Assembly (NCBI GenBank): GCA_026874595.1
Contig: CM049307.1
Location: 25,204,362 to 25,268,361, forward strand
Source: Sipunculus nudus
Lineage: Eukaryota > Annelida > Sipuncula > Golfingiida > Sipunculidae
Length of the DNA stretch: 64,000 nucleotides
Direction: 5' to 3'
The position numbers and the translations under genes are program-made. This document shows positions 36,601 to 50,200 of this stretch, in pieces; within the stretch, counting starts at the first letter, position 1, and every line of letters starts with the position of its first letter. The notes under the pieces were generated by a model. It was given only the letters and a program-made list of their open reading frames with translations. It searched no databases and was not told the origin of the DNA.

Positions 36601-39600
36601 GAGTCATGATATGTAGTACCTGCGATGATGTCATATACCTTCGGAATACCTTCTGCGAAGCTGTCGGCGGGATGCTGGTGAACAAATAATCCATCGATGA
36701 CTGGGTTCCAGCGAGGTGACAGGCCCTCAAGTACTGGTGCAGTCAGAGCACCAGCATCTAAGTCCTCTGCGTCTTCTTCCCGCAGACAGGCCACCATCGC
36801 AGTCGTATTGTCAGTAGGGCAACCAAGCCAGTCGGCCAGTATTTCCGCCATCTGCCGAGCTCTCTTATTGGTACCGACGAGGCCAGTTGCACCTCCACTC
36901 ATGTAAATACCACGTTTAAAGAGGTCACGTGTTTGCAAAGACGCCAGGGTGTGACTCACCATCGCCCCGCCAGCTGATTGGCCAAATATGGTAACGCGGT
37001 TGGCATCTCCTCCGAAAGCTGCAATGTTTTCTTTAACCCAAGTCAAGGCAGCTCTGCCGTCCCAAAGCCCATAGTTCCCAGGAAGGTTATCATCCTCTGT
37101 ACTTATCCAGCCGATACTGCTGAGGCGATAGTTGAACGTCACCACGATGACGTCAGCATTATGACCAAGTTCATACCCTGGGTACTGGGCTCCTGTTCCA
37201 AGTATGAATGCTCCACCGTAGAAATAAACCATCACAGGTCGTTCAGGCCTGAAAAAAACACAAGGTGCACTATCAATCCATGTATTTCAAATTCAGTTTG
37301 TAAATGTTAATGACCTGTATATATATTGCATGTTATTGGAATTCCTCAGTATGAACTAGGTGACGGTAGGTGAAAATGGGAAACGCCACACAGCCCGGTA
37401 TTGATCACAAACATTTGGATGTATGGTGAAGGTATATCTAGTCGGCCTTTAATCTCCACTCACGTATAAAAATCAGACAAAACACGCCATGTTATACTGA
37501 TGAGCTACGCCAAGCGAAAGCAGACCGTAGACGCGCCGACAGGGTATGTAAACCGTAGGGCGAAAATACTCCAGTACGTCTTTGTCCCTATTAGTATATG
37601 CTTATCCGGGATTCGAATTACCCTAACACTTCGGTCATGAAATACTACAGTCAGTGTTTGTAACTTTTGATATATGCTATATAAGGAATACGGATAACCC
37701 TAACTCTTCGGGCATGAAATACTCCGGAAAGTGTTTGTCACCGTTAATATATGCTGTATCCGGGGAACGGGTTACCCTTACCCTTCAGGCATTAAAAATA
37801 CTCCAGTGTTTTTTTAACTATTAATATATGCTATATCCGGGATACAGGTTACCCTAATGTTTCAAGAAATCATGAAGAGACACATCGATAGAACCGACAA
37901 CAGCGATGTTATCATGAGAGAGAAGTGAACAGCAAATGCAGCTCTGTGACTATATATTATGAATATAATGATATAGAATTTCTGCGAGATATAAATAATT
38001 CTAGAATATTGCATCAATAGTTGAAATCAGGACATTGGAATGAAATCTGGACAGTTATGATCCCAGGAACGATGAAGGTTCATAGGAATTAGAAATAATG
38101 CAGATCACAAAATATAAATTATTGGAAAAAGTCCATGTTTTACAGACAAAGCTTGTGAACAACCCCTAAATAAATATGCAATATTGTGTATGAACAGAAG
38201 ATGCAGATTTTCTAAGAGAAGGGCGACAAAGGTTTGGAACAAGTGTTCATCAAAATTAAATGTTAATATATCACATGTGGTTATTTGAAAAAAAAAAATC
38301 AATGAAATGAAGCATATATTATACCAGAATTATGACTATGATTAGTCAGTAGCAAGCACTTGCTATCTCGCCGTGCACATTACGCTGTGCGGTCGCTAGT
38401 TAATATGGCCCGTAACAACTGTTACTGCACAGGTCAATGTGTTACTCTGCGACTATTAATTGCTTACACGCCTATTGCAAAGCTTGTATGCTACTTTGCG
38501 ACAGTTAATTGATACCGCGAAAATTGCTTTAAGTGGTCTTGTCCGAGCGTCCTCTGGCAGGAAAGACTTGCACTACGTCTATAAAAGCAAATTTTGCGAT
38601 CGCAAAGAGATAGTCCCCATTGATGGCAGGTGACAGCAAGTTGCTACCACGCAGGTCTGTTTGCTGCCGCGCACATTGCACATATGAGCCGGTCTGTGCA
38701 TAGCCCCCAATGGGTAGCAATGACAGCCATTTGGTACCGAGCAGGTCTGATTTGCTACCGCGCACTTTGCGCTCAATAGCCGTTGAGCGAATAATAGTAG
38801 CAAGATGAGTGGATGCTTAGTGCGCGTTGTGCCGGGCTATGCGCAGTGGTAGCAAAGAATCCCATAGATTAGTCTGAAAAACCGACAGTTCCCCGCATAT
38901 ATGCAGGGTAAGGAGAAGAATAAACTATACAAAGGCCAGTCTGAGATCATTTAAATCAATTATTAAAAAGCTCTACAAAACTAGAAACAAAACTAGTATT
39001 CTAGTCAATTAGAAAAGTGCAAGATAACCAAAAAATGGTTGTTTCAGCTGACTAAGTCAATGACGGGAGAAAAAGGCGAAAGTGTCCAATATCTCGCCCA
39101 TTGATGACTGATCTGACTGGCTCAGTGAATATTTAATTAACTGCAGGGAAATGGGAGGAGCCATCGATCAGGATATTATGAGATTTGACTAATTATCTGA
39201 AGGCTGTTATCCATTAGTTGCGAAGGGTAATTTTACATACTTCTAACGAGTAGTTTAGATGCTCTTCTTATATGATTGTTGAAAAAAAGTCTATCGATGT
39301 ATAAATACCTATCATTATCTTGTGAATATGTCATTCTTAGATTTCGCTGTTCTGGGCTGTTTTAAACGGCCCTACTTTTAATTGATAAAAAGGCCAGAAT
39401 GGACAAAGATACTGCCGGAATTGACAAAGATACTGTCAAAAACAACCGGCTTGTCGCTTTAAAATAAACTTGTACCTGCCAAAATATTGCCTAAAAACCG
39501 TTGCTTACTCCTGTAAACGAGTCTTAAAAACAGTGAACCGGGCGCGATCGCAGGTGTCAACATAAACACCGTGCCACAACACGTGCCAATCAGCAGTTGC

Positions 39601-41128
39601 CCTGACTGACTTGGCTAAAAAATGTAATACATGTTCCCACTGGTTGAAACACCGCGTGTTGCTCTCTTAATCGTACCTCCCATTAACGCGGTCTTGTTAT
39701 GATAAACAGACTGTGTTTACCAACACGCAGTGCTATAAGAGTTTGTTAAACAATCGTATGCAAGGAAATGAGACTATGCGCTGGAATGGCTTTGCTTGGA
39801 AACTGTTGTAAAGAGCAAAACTGAATTAATAGTGTGAAAGAATAGGTATAATATTACCCAGATAATGTCCGATTAAGATGACTTAATTCATAATTCAATG
39901 ATAGATGTGAGTGTGTGAAAAAATAAAGCGGCATTTAACATCTGCAGATAAACTTCATAATTTTGGTGTGCCACAAAGATCGGCCCTTTGCCTGATAATC
40001 AATTGTATGATTACCAGTGGATGAAAGTCAAATAGCACAAGATTAATTAACACTGATACGCTGACGACACGTATATTTGTATAAAACATGCAAAATTGCC
40101 CGGATCAGGGTCCTTTAAGGACAGAATGGAATTTCACTGAAATTTCTAACGTGTTGCGAATTGTTTTTAAAAATAAGAACAGAGAGAGAAACACATTAAG
40201 GACCAAATGAAGAGGGAGAAACATAACTTCCATCTAACTTCGCTGAAAGAAGCGTAGGTCAATTGAATGCATATACATTGTACCTTTCTTCGACCCCACC
40301 GGGCACCCATATGTTCAGGTAGAGGCAGTCTTCACTTGTTACGTTGGATATATCAGTGTAGAATGCGGCTACAACATGCACGCAGTGAGCAGAAAATTCA
40401 GTCGCGTTCCGGACCCCCTCCCACGGAGAGGCAGGCTCCGGTATCTGCCATCGTAACGGACCAACTGGAGGGGCGGCGAAGGGGATACCCAGGTACTCGT
40501 CGTAAGTATTCCCTTGGAATCATTAACAAAGAGAAAAAATTGCAAGTAAGACTGTTAGAATACATACAAAACATTACCAGAGAACAAAAGATTCATAACT
40601 TATTCCTCCGAATATATTTTACAAAAAAAAATCGTTAATCAATATTTCCTATGTTCCTGTACAATGTCATGCTTCTGTAACACGGATTCACATACTCACT
40701 TTCTTGACAAATGCTGGCCGTAATAGGAATGGATAGAGCGGTCTCCCCGTTGATAAAGCAATCGTTCTGTGTCAAATTGGTGTATAATCGTTTGAACTAA
40801 AATATAGTTGAATAAACTAGATAATCTCCAAAATTTTATGAATTGTTCCTAATTCTAACCAACCATGCAGAGAGTTCATCAAATTCCGTTCATAACAGAT
40901 TGAATAATGTTAATAACAGACAAACCGACCAACCCAGGGGAAAACATATATAAATTTCTGGATGAGGTGTAATAAAGGTCTTGATAAATTACCAGATTCA
41001 TCTTGCTTCCTGTTACCGACTACCTGACCCAGCCTTGTAGTAACCACGGGACTGGCCGTTAGGGCAGAGCAGTCCTGGAAGAAGAGAACGGCCTGCGTTA
41101 TGATCAACAGGGGCAGCATGTTGTTCAT
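33651..41128 (-). CDS. Carboxylesterase/cholinesterase-like protein, copy B (6 exons)
   Basis: Tandem paralogue of copy A, 604 codons. Minus-strand exons: 40993-41128, 40284-40512, 36331-37248, 34455-34685, 33773-33984, 33651-33739. Exons 1-5 have exactly the lengths of copy A (136, 229, 918, 231, 212). It keeps the signal peptide, YLGIPF, SEDCLYL, YGGAF, GQSAGG, TYHDSAG and a catalytic-His motif (NGSHTDD), so it should be an active hydrolase. An in-frame ATG four codons upstream (41140) could also be the start; MNNM is preferred because copy A shares it. About a dozen residues differ in the 306-codon central exon. The exon 2 acceptor is AAG rather than CAG. The last exon reads LLLVSLGSALVLLF and then a basic end, three residues shorter than copy A because of a 5-bp indel at the acceptor. 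Both copies being open argues that both are expressed. Confidence 0.92.
35020..35227. mobile_element. 208-bp MITE with GGATCC inverted ends
   Basis: Ends are CAGTGGCGGATCCTGG and CCTGGATCCACCCCTG (reverse complement CAGGGGTGGATCCAGG). It is flanked by CTTAT (35,015-35,019) and CTTAC (35,228-35,232), so the target duplication is CTTA or an imperfect 5-mer. CE-A has an uninterrupted sequence at about 5,000. It contains poly(G) and poly(C) runs. Related, partly truncated copies lie near 889, 1,198, 25,073, 25,364, 41,364-41,578 and 62,140-62,323. Confidence 0.75.
38340..38865. repeat. GC-rich satellite, contracted copy in unit 2
   Basis: The counterpart of 9,690-10,765, with the same words (GTCCGAGCG, TTGCTACCGCGCACTTTGCGC) but only about half the length. 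It starts directly after the empty site of the LTR-like insertion. Confidence 0.7.
39350..40100 (+). pseudogene. Decayed LINE reverse transcriptase (unit 2)
   Basis: Counterpart of 11,240-12,420. The AGIDKDTVK start and the GVPQRSA and YADDTYICI boxes remain (near 39,965 and 40,055). About 325 bases with the [14 protein letters not shown] part have been deleted at about 39,455, between short CTT-containing words. Not functional. Confidence 0.7.
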
Positions 41129-41363
41129 GGTCCTTAGCACTTTATTCTGACATATAACCAGTTGGCATTAGTATCTTTGGAACCTTATCTCCAGCCCAGC
41201 ACATGTTGCCATGATAACTTTCCCACACAAATTCGTGCACGTGGATTCCCGTAGACTAGGTGTCCTCTTTTTTATATAAAACCCTGATGAAGATATACAA
41301 GCAAAAGTTTTTTACAGCAATACAGGATTTCTCTCTCTCTCTCTCTCTCTCAATGTGTGTGTG

Positions 41364-41578
41364 CAGAAAGGGATCTTGGGGGGGGGGGGGGATCCAGGGG
41401 GTCCGGACACCCCCCCTCTTTTCATCAGAAACCATGTTTTTTAAGGGCTTCAGACAAAATTTTGCCGCCTGGACCCCCCCCCCCCCCTTTTTCAGACCTG
41501 AGGACCTTTTTTTAGGGTTTCCATTTGTCCTCATGGGTTGGACCCCCCCTCTTTTCCTAAATCCTGGATCCGCCCCTG
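41364..41578. mobile_element. GGATCC-ended MITE, second unit-2 copy
   Basis: Runs from CAGAAAGGGATCTTGG to CCTGGATCCGCCCCTG, inserted in a GTGTGT tract 5' of CE-B. Unit 1 has a (CT)n(TA)n tract instead. It shows the same inner layout (poly(G), poly(C), TTTTTAAGG) as the 35,020 copy. The left end is degenerate. Confidence 0.65.
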
Positions 41579-42656
41579 GTGTGTATATATATAAACGTGT
41601 CCTTTAAAAAAACAGACAGATGGATAGATGTGATTATGTATAATATAAATTGGAATATGACCCATAAAAACAAACATCAACAATACAAAAAACTGACATT
41701 AGGAACTGCGGATAATAGGCCCATTTCTTCTATTTAATCCAACTGACATTATCTCATAAACATTTAAACAGAAACACTTAGATTTGTAGGAAAATTTCAT
41801 GAATGTATTAATTGGAAAATTTAAATAATCCATTAAATATCACCGATATTTACCTTCCTGAATAGATGGCGTTAGGTTTTCCTTATTCCCATGTCTTTGA
41901 TTTAGGCTCTAAAGCCATACTGGCCTTGAACTTTATGGGAACAGTGCGCCTAACTTGCACGTGCAGATTATAGTGATTGTTGATAAAGTGACTGTGTTTA
42001 CACGGTACGTCTTCGCAGCAAAACAAATTTTCCTTTTCACAGATTATAGTGCACATATCGGACGGTCCCTGGCTGCTCGAATCTTGTAAAGAGGGAATAG
42101 GTTTGGACACCAGGCAAAATTACGGAAGTAAAAAGTCCTTCTTTGATGATTAACTGTTAATTGAGTTTGAGGGACAGACGTTGAACTTAAGGGCAAAGGT
42201 TACTTTGGCAATACCTGAATAACGTCATATTTCAATTGCCACGTGCATTCTTATTATTGTGAAAAAAAACATGAAAGATGAAAAACATTAAAGACCTACT
42301 GGCTTTTGGAATAAAATGACTTGGCCTGAGAGTTATGACATCAGTTATATTTTAAAGGCCTAAATGCCTGTCAATTCAAACAAGTGGCATGAATTCAAAA
42401 CTTATAAACTGGTGTTTTATTTGTACTAAATACATTTTTTTAATCCTTATACTTGGTCGAGCAGTGATATATACATTTCAAAGCAGTAATTTTAAGAGAA
42501 CTTTGAAAACTTAAGTCATTGTCAAACACGGCCAGGACAGCAGACGAGACCATTACACATTGCTGATTAATGGGAGCACGGGTTTCAATATTTTTTTTGT
42601 CACGGCAAGTAGCAAAAGAATACGTTACGTTTTGCCCTAAATTATGAAGATATACA
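41579..42656. other. 5' flank of CE-B
   Basis: Aligns with 13,680-14,718. No supported exon; small open frames change mostly at nonsynonymous positions between the copies. Confidence 0.5.
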
Positions 42657-42738
42657 GTCGAACCTCTATTATGTGGGCACTCTTTGGACTGGGCCAAACT
42701 GCCAAATTTATAGAGAGGCCCACTATATGGAGGTTGTA
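42655..42738. mobile_element. Short foldback, pogo-like inverted ends
   Basis: AACCTCTATTATGTGGGC (42,661-42,678) faces GCCCACTATATGGAGGTT (about 42,718-42,735), giving a stem of about 18 bp with mismatches. The start ACAGTCGAACCTC resembles the ends of pogo/Tigger-type elements (family knowledge). It sits where unit 2 stops matching unit 1. A (TA)n run follows at 42,880-42,921. Confidence 0.45.
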
Positions 42739-42877
42739 GCTGCCACATTCAGTGCTGCCACCTACTTTGAAATATAACTATAGAAGCTCCTGTTTAAAGA
42801 GTTTAAACTGAACGCATAAATTTTCTCTCCCCTACCCCCCCCCTTCCATCTTTTTATACATGAGTGTTAAATGTCCT

Positions 42878-42924
<47 letters not shown>

Positions 42925-43280
42925 TATATATCGATAGACATAACCTACAAGCATTGATCCTGCTATCCTTCGATATACCATACTGTTCTACCAACTTTCT
43001 AAAAGACAAGCCACGATCAAAGTCTTTAAACAGGTACATTTGCTAAACGTTTATGTTATGCTTTGCTAAACCTTTATATTTCAGTTTGGGGTTAACATTT
43101 TATAAGTGGACAGTAACAGTGAATATCACACAGAATGCATGCGAATGACCAGCGCTTGGTGTTTATCATTCTGTTCATCTTGCTGAGTTAACATTGCACT
43201 GGGCCAAGGGAAATTATCTCAGAGCACCAAGTAATTGGGTGAATGAGCAGGGGTTCCAGTCATAGTATTACATATAACAG

Positions 43281-44164
43281 TAGTGGTGGGCCGATCATCG
43301 AGTTTTTTCGAAAGTCAGTCGGTTTGCTGTCACTTTCAAGCGCTCGATTACCAAAGGCAACTATCGATTTCATCATAATAATGATTGTCTTCTTTCCAGA
43401 ATGCCTTTATGTTATAGGCAAATATTATTCTTCCATTTTTTTACCACATTCCGCGCTTCATATAATGAGTCTGTGTTCCCAAATAACTTCCGTAATAACT
43501 TGAGTATGACACAGTAGGTGCGAGAACGGAGTACTTACTAAAATTGCAGGGAGCTGCAGAATTAGCGGAGAGTTTTTTAACAAGATGTACATTGCAAAAT
43601 ATGGGCGGGATGGCGTTAAAATGCCCCATAAATTCTCCAGGTCTATGCCAATTTTACGAGATTCTCTTTGAAATAATCGATGCCAGGTGCCGCTATTTAG
43701 GCCGTCCTTGGAAATTTCTTTGTTGGGGCAAACCCTGCCAGTCAAGTATTTGATTTCGGCTGGAATTTTTTTTTTTTGACAAGTCTGCATTTTTTTTGTA
43801 TGATCTGCCCCAAACGCACCTGGGCCCGTAAAATCTGCCATCATGTGCTAGAAAAACAGCCCCTCTAAAGGCCTAATATTCTTAGATGCTGTTAATTAGC
43901 ATGATGAATGATATAACCCGACGTTGCCGATTGTTTAATTTGATCCTTAAGATTAGTCTGATTTTGTCTGTATACGCGGAAGGATCGGTACATTCGTGAG
44001 CGAGAGGAGAATACCTTCCGGGGAAACGCAGGTACAGTTTCACAGATAATTTCATATTTCTTTGATAATTGCATATATTTGTCTGAACCGATTAATAATC
44101 GATCATCAATCTGTTTGCTCAAACCGATGATCGATTATGAAAAAGGAACCGACTCCCACCACTA
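43281..44164. mobile_element. 884-bp nonautonomous hAT element with exact 8-bp TSD
   Basis: Element ends TAGTGGTGGG..CCCACCACTA are flanked by TATAACAG on both sides (43,273-43,280 and 44,165-44,172). An exact 8-bp duplication plus TAG..CTA inverted ends is the hAT signature. Inner words near both ends (GATCATCGA) are also inverted. No transposase frame is seen, so it would depend on an enzyme supplied elsewhere. The region is absent from unit 1. Confidence 0.88.
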
Positions 44165-44549
44165 TATAACAGTTTCTTTGATTCACTGACATAAGAAAGT
44201 ATGGAGACTGTCAAATCAAGTATGTCTATCAGTCGTATATGAATGGCTACTGAGTGGTGCATTCACTGCTGGCAATGAAATATCAAAGGAACAGCCAGTC
44301 TGGGCTGGGGTCTGACCTGAGCATGTGCAGGCACATACTAATTAGTATGCATGTATTCCATGCCTAGCCTTGAGTGCTAGCCTTGAGAGAAAAAGATTAT
44401 TATTATTATGATTATGCAATCAGACAGTATTACACCTCTGGCATTTGTTCATCTGTTTGTTTGTTATCATTAATAGTTTAAATATAAATATATAATAGTT
44501 AACGGATATTCTGATTGCTGATAATTTAATATTCATTAAATTCTGTAAT

Positions 44550-44735
44550 AACCATTCTGTAGGGTTCGTAGAAGCACCCAATATCAGGATAACATATAAC
44601 CCTCAGGATTCCCAAAAGAACCCCGGAGAGGGTTCCATGAAGAACCCTGACTAGAGGGTTCTACATTGAACCTCCCAGGGTTCCCTACTGGCTCCTGAAG
44701 GGTTCTACATGTATTCTTTTTTCTAAGAGTGTAGT
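44550..44735. repeat. Foldback MITE rich in GGAACC/AGGGTTC (unit 2)
   Basis: Counterpart of 16,078-16,275. It marks the point where the two units align again after their different insertions. Confidence 0.6.
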
Positions 44736-45819
44736 CAGTTACTACTTTGGGGCATCCTGGTTTAAATTCGTGCTTTATGGCAGTGCAACGAAAGGCTGTG
44801 AAATACCTGCGATGAAAGAAACGGTTATGGTTTGAGAAGTGCACGGAAATACAAAGGTACTCCGAGTACTCCAAAGGTGGGATCTCTCCGCAGAGAGTGT
44901 TAGGTAGCGATTGGAGCAGTAGCGTTATTAAAGAGATCGAATCCAAGCTTTGATCAGCCGGGATTACGAACTACAGCAGGATTAAACGCAGCTGCGGTTA
45001 AACCACAGTATGATATTTGGCTACCGAAAGCCGCATACGATGGTTCAGATTACTCCCTTAGATGTAGGATTAAGATCAATAAAGGGAGAATAATTAATCC
45101 GGATATGGTTATGTTAGGGCGTTTGAAAAAGAATCCATGCAACACCTTCCAGACGCCTATATTATCTGCCATATTTACAAAACTGTATAATGATAGTGCT
45201 TTGTTTTACATGCAGAAAAAAATGGACAGTGCCAGTGTTGAAACTGACTACAACCCAAAAATAAATGCTAGCGAAATTGGGCTTATCAAAATTCCGCTTT
45301 TGATACTAAAATTGATTCGAAAGTTTCGGACAAACAAGCAAAAGAGGCTCCGGTTCTCAGTGATGATATCAGTTCTAAGATTTTCCGAAAACGTGCATCT
45401 CGACATACAAATTTCCAATTAAACCTATAGCGTTTTGCAAGAATATGAGGTAGGAAGGACATGTCTATATATGATAAAAACTATCAACGAAATGCAGTGA
45501 ACAACACGCCTTTTGAAATATCTTTTATATAAGAACATGAATATTTATAGGGTAGCTCCTAAGTTTGAAACGAAAAAAAAAATAACATAATAACGTAAGC
45601 TCGATATTTTTTAACGCTATAACTATCATTATACACTTAAGATTAAATGAGAGTGATCAGGTCGAATAGCACGTGACACAAAGTTATGTTGAGTGATAAA
45701 AATCAATTGTATTTATACCAAGCTGTCGATATATTCATACAAGAAGGCGTGATATCGGTATGGTTGGATAGATATCCATTCATTGACATTCAGAGTACTG
45801 TCCTAAGATTAACGAACAG

Positions 45820-46650
45820 AAAATATAAAAATTATAGAGCCAGGAATTATAAAGTCCATTTAAGCATCAAGGAAAGCCGACTGACTCATAACAATTATAA
45901 CAATCCGATATATAGCTTCACCGGGAACATTTGAGAGCATAGTGTTTTCATTAATTTGCATGGGCCGCCACACAGCGCCGGCCCCACACATTTGCACAAC
46001 ATATTCCACTGTTTTCAAATTACAAAGATTGTGACTTCAAATTTTTCATAAAAAAAAGCAAATCAGGATCTTTCGATTCACGTATAGATTTTAATATTAC
46101 ATTTATTGCAGTGTTTGCTTTGTATTTGATATTTTGGTATTGTTAAATATTTGAACATATGTATCTGCAATGAAAAAAGTATGTATGATGAAGGCAGAAT
46201 AAAAAATCTACAATTTTAATTAAATATTTAATAAATGGACCGGATTCCTTGGTCCGGCCCAATTCATACTTCCGACCTGTGAATCATGCGTAACCAATTG
46301 GCCAATCAGATAACGTAAATTACGCGGGGCTTAGGACCAGCCGTCCGAGAGGTCAATTACTGAACCGGAACGCCTACAGCTGGAATGGACCAGGACCGGA
46401 CCGCTTATGTGATGAACGAGACCAAATGAGGGTGGTCCGGTCTAGTCCGCACTTCTTCCATTCAGAGTTTTATCCTCTGATTTACAAACACAACTATAAA
46501 AAAAAATTTAGAGCCAGCAAATACAATAAATATAAGGACCCTTTAAACGTCAAGGTAAGCAGACTGGCTCTAGACGGATATAGCAATCAGATATTTAGCT
46601 TCACTCTCTGAACAATCACGAGAGCATAGTTTTCACAGTAATTTGGGTTA
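45820..46650. repeat. Direct repeat pair around a GGACCGG-rich block (unit 2)
   Basis: Direct repeats at about 45,820-45,985 and 46,490-46,650 flank the GGACCGG-type block (46,236-46,455), as in unit 1. The unit 2 block holds about 90 extra bases. Confidence 0.5.
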
Positions 46651-46881
46651 AAAATAATAATACATCATCCTTATGCTGCATGTGGTTTACCTCAGTTACT
46701 AGCCAATAAACAGTTTGACCCACCGGCAATGGTCCAACCCTTTAAAAATCACAGATGGACGATAATAAGTGCAATATTCATTACAGATGCATTTCATAAT
46801 ACAAAATCAATGCTGTGGATCCATAATCAGGACGTGCTGAGTGCGTTCAATATTTTTTTTCTTGTCCGTCTCTTCCATGTT

Positions 46882-47193
46882 TCATGAGACTGGTTTTAAG
46901 TACCCGTCATTGACGTAGCCATCTTCGTTCTTACCAGATTTTGAGTAAATGTTTGATGAATAATTGTTCAGAAGTTTACTGAGGGATGATTCAATTTCCA
47001 TGAAAGAAGGCCTCGTATAAGCGTGCTCATTCCAACAAGCCTGGACGAGACCAAACCTGAAATATAAACACACACACTTTATATTTCTTATATACACTTA
47101 TGTTTAAAAAATCTGTGTTCACTTACCTTAAAAATATACTACAATAAACAATACCACGTTAATCTATATTATCTTACCTGTTTCAAGAGGTTG

Positions 47194-47233
<40 letters not shown>

Positions 47234-50200
47234 TGTTATCTGATATGTTAAGTCACTTTCATTGTTTAGAGAGAGAAAACTTGTTTTCATTCATCAATAC
47301 ATCCCTTTATTTATTATATATATTTTATATATTTTAAAAAAAGGAAATCAAAATAATTAACGAATAGTACACACTTGGACCACTAAAGTTACACTCTTGA
47401 ACATTAACAGAACCCGGACTATCAGATCACGCGGGATAAGACGTTACCATCAAATTAAGCCGGTGTAACTTACACTTGCGGCGGGCAGTGCTTCGGTTTA
47501 TCCATCCGCTTTCCAAGTTGCAGGTAGCTCTTTAGTTGGTAGTTCGTGACGTCAGCGTACGGTTTGGCTCCCCTTGTGAAAAGTTCCCAAACAACTACAC
47601 CAAAACTCCACTGAAAGGTGAGGTTGAAATAAATGTGAAAGTTTGATAAACTAAATCAGCAGTTAGCAGTAACCAGACAGCATTCCTGTTAGTCACTAAA
47701 GTGCAGCTTAATCGAACTGAACTGAACTAAAAATACAAAGATACATGTTTCATTATCTTCATCGAGTGTTATAATATGGGCCAGTTAAGACAAATGTCTG
47801 TCTTCCTTGTACCACATTCATTGAGGCGTTATTACATTAAATATATGTGGTGTACAAATAAGCCACATAGATATATGGACCACAAGTAGTTATTTCGATG
47901 GTTATTTGTGGTGTACGAAAAACTTTTATAATCTAGGTATACAAACCACGTCAGTCTTCACTGTAAAAACTCCAGTCTCCATACTTTCCAAAGCCATCCA
48001 ACGCAACGGAAGTGGTCTGTCTCTTGTTTCCGCTCTGTAGTAGTCTGACACGTATATGTCACGTGACAGCCCGAAATCGGCAATCTTGACCACTTTTTTA
48101 GAGTTTATCCTGTCAATGATAAAAATGTAACTTTTGTGACAGATACGCCAGTGTAAAATAATAAATAACTTTTTGAGTCTAATTAAATCTTTAAATTTAA
48201 GCACATGCTTTAAACATTTATATTTATATTTTGAATAAGAAACAAAGCATGTATTAAGTATATAAAATAAAACCAGACCCTACGAAAAACGTAAACGGAT
48301 GTTGAAAATGAAATCTTTATTTTATTTGACTTTATGCATCATATATACACCAAACATTACTTAACAAATATATCATTTACGATAGCACGATGACGTCAGG
48401 ATTGTTCAGAAATTTTGTAATATGGGTATTTACAGTGGTATTTAACCCTCTCTGGGATTTAAGCGATGTGACATCAAAACCTATTCGTAGTTTGAGCTGA
48501 TAGACTAGCGCCTAAAATCGAGTTATTGTAACAGATATCTCTGCATACTGTTGATATAACTGTGTGAACAAGTAGGTGTAATTCTGTAGATTTATGTCTG
48601 CAGATGTAGCTCTGTAGATCAACGTAGGTAGGTCTGACTCTTTAGATTAATGTTTGTTGATGTAAGTCTGTGAATTAAGGTCTGTAGATGTAACTCTGCA
48701 GATTAATGTCTACTGATGTAACTCCGCAGATTAATGATTGTATATGCAATTCTGTAAATTAATGTATGTAGATGTAACTCTGTGAATAAATGTATGTAGA
48801 TGTAACTCTTTAGATTAATGTATGTAGATGTAACTGTAGATTTATGTCTGTAGATGTAACTCTGTAAATTAATGTATGTAGATGTAACTATAGATTAATG
48901 TAACTAGATGTAACTCTGTAAATTAATGTATGTAGATGTAACTGTAGATTAATGTCCGTAGATGCAACTGTATATTAATGTCTGCAGATGTAACTCTTAA
49001 GCTTAGTGTTTGCAGATGTACCTTTGTTGAACTATGTATGTAGCTGTAACTGTAGACTAATTCCTCCATATTAGCAGTGATAGAAGAGTTATCACTTACA
49101 TGCAGTTCCTAGCAGCAAGATCTCTGTGAACGAATTTGTTTTCAGCTAAGTATGCCATACCCCTAGCGATATGGACACAAAATCTCACCAAATGAGAGAT
49201 CATTAACTCCTGAAATAATAAAATAAAATCAAGTGCCAGTAAATGCATACTGGGACAGGAATAAGTATTTTTGTGAAAATGGTAATATACGATATATCTC
49301 AGACTAGACAATAAAACTTGGCCAGATTACTTGCACGGAAACTCGTAATTGTATACTAGGAATCGGCTTTTATAGCCTTTTTCGTATAGTTTTGGATTGT
49401 ATACCTTGCATCTTCCCTTTTAATGTGCGCAAACCATTTCCATATTTTACTTCTAATCGAATAAATTTTTTAATCGGCCAAATTCCCTCCTATTTCCTTG
49501 ATGTTGACCAGAAAAAAATAGCTGTGAAAAAATGTTTTCCGTCCAATGAGGCACCTAATCCCCCGGAAGAATGTGAATAATTACCACTTTTGGGTCGCCG
49601 ATGTATGTTTTCAGATCGCCTAGGTCCATGTATTCCAGAACAACATGCGGGATATTGTCTTTGATAACCACGCCGTACATCTTCACCACGTGCTCATGAT
49701 TAAACCCCTTCATCACCAGAGCTTCGTCCAGAAACTCCGCCACCGCTTCGCTGCTGCCACCTACCGACACAAACAATACCTACATCACTACTTGTCCTTT
49801 TCTATATGGTTCAATATATTCACCAGGTTGTACAGTGTAAATATGGTACCTGAATGCCTCCTCTTGAGCTTTCATTAGTGACATTTTTAATTTATATTAT
49901 ATTTATTTATAAAAAAATATACTTTACAATAAAAAATACAAAATTTAAAACACTTTACATCTATAAATTATATACTAAAACAACAAGTTTAACAAGAAAA
50001 ATTGTTTCGATAAATCATAGGAAAATGCGCCATTATTTAAGTGAAGAATTTTCAATATTCTTTACAGAGCACGTGTAAAAAATAATACGACAACATCTAC
50101 AGAGTCTTCGACAAAACTGGATGTTTTATACGAAACAACTTCTCACCACTTTGGACAGTTTTGATGGCCACTGAAACATTCCTTCCTCTGGTTTTGAATT

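Noticed and set aside
41883-42110. Cys-containing open frame 5' of CE-B, with a partly open counterpart near 14,000-14,150
   Set aside because: Between the copies most codon changes are nonsynonymous and a 1-base indel breaks the start, as expected for neutral DNA.
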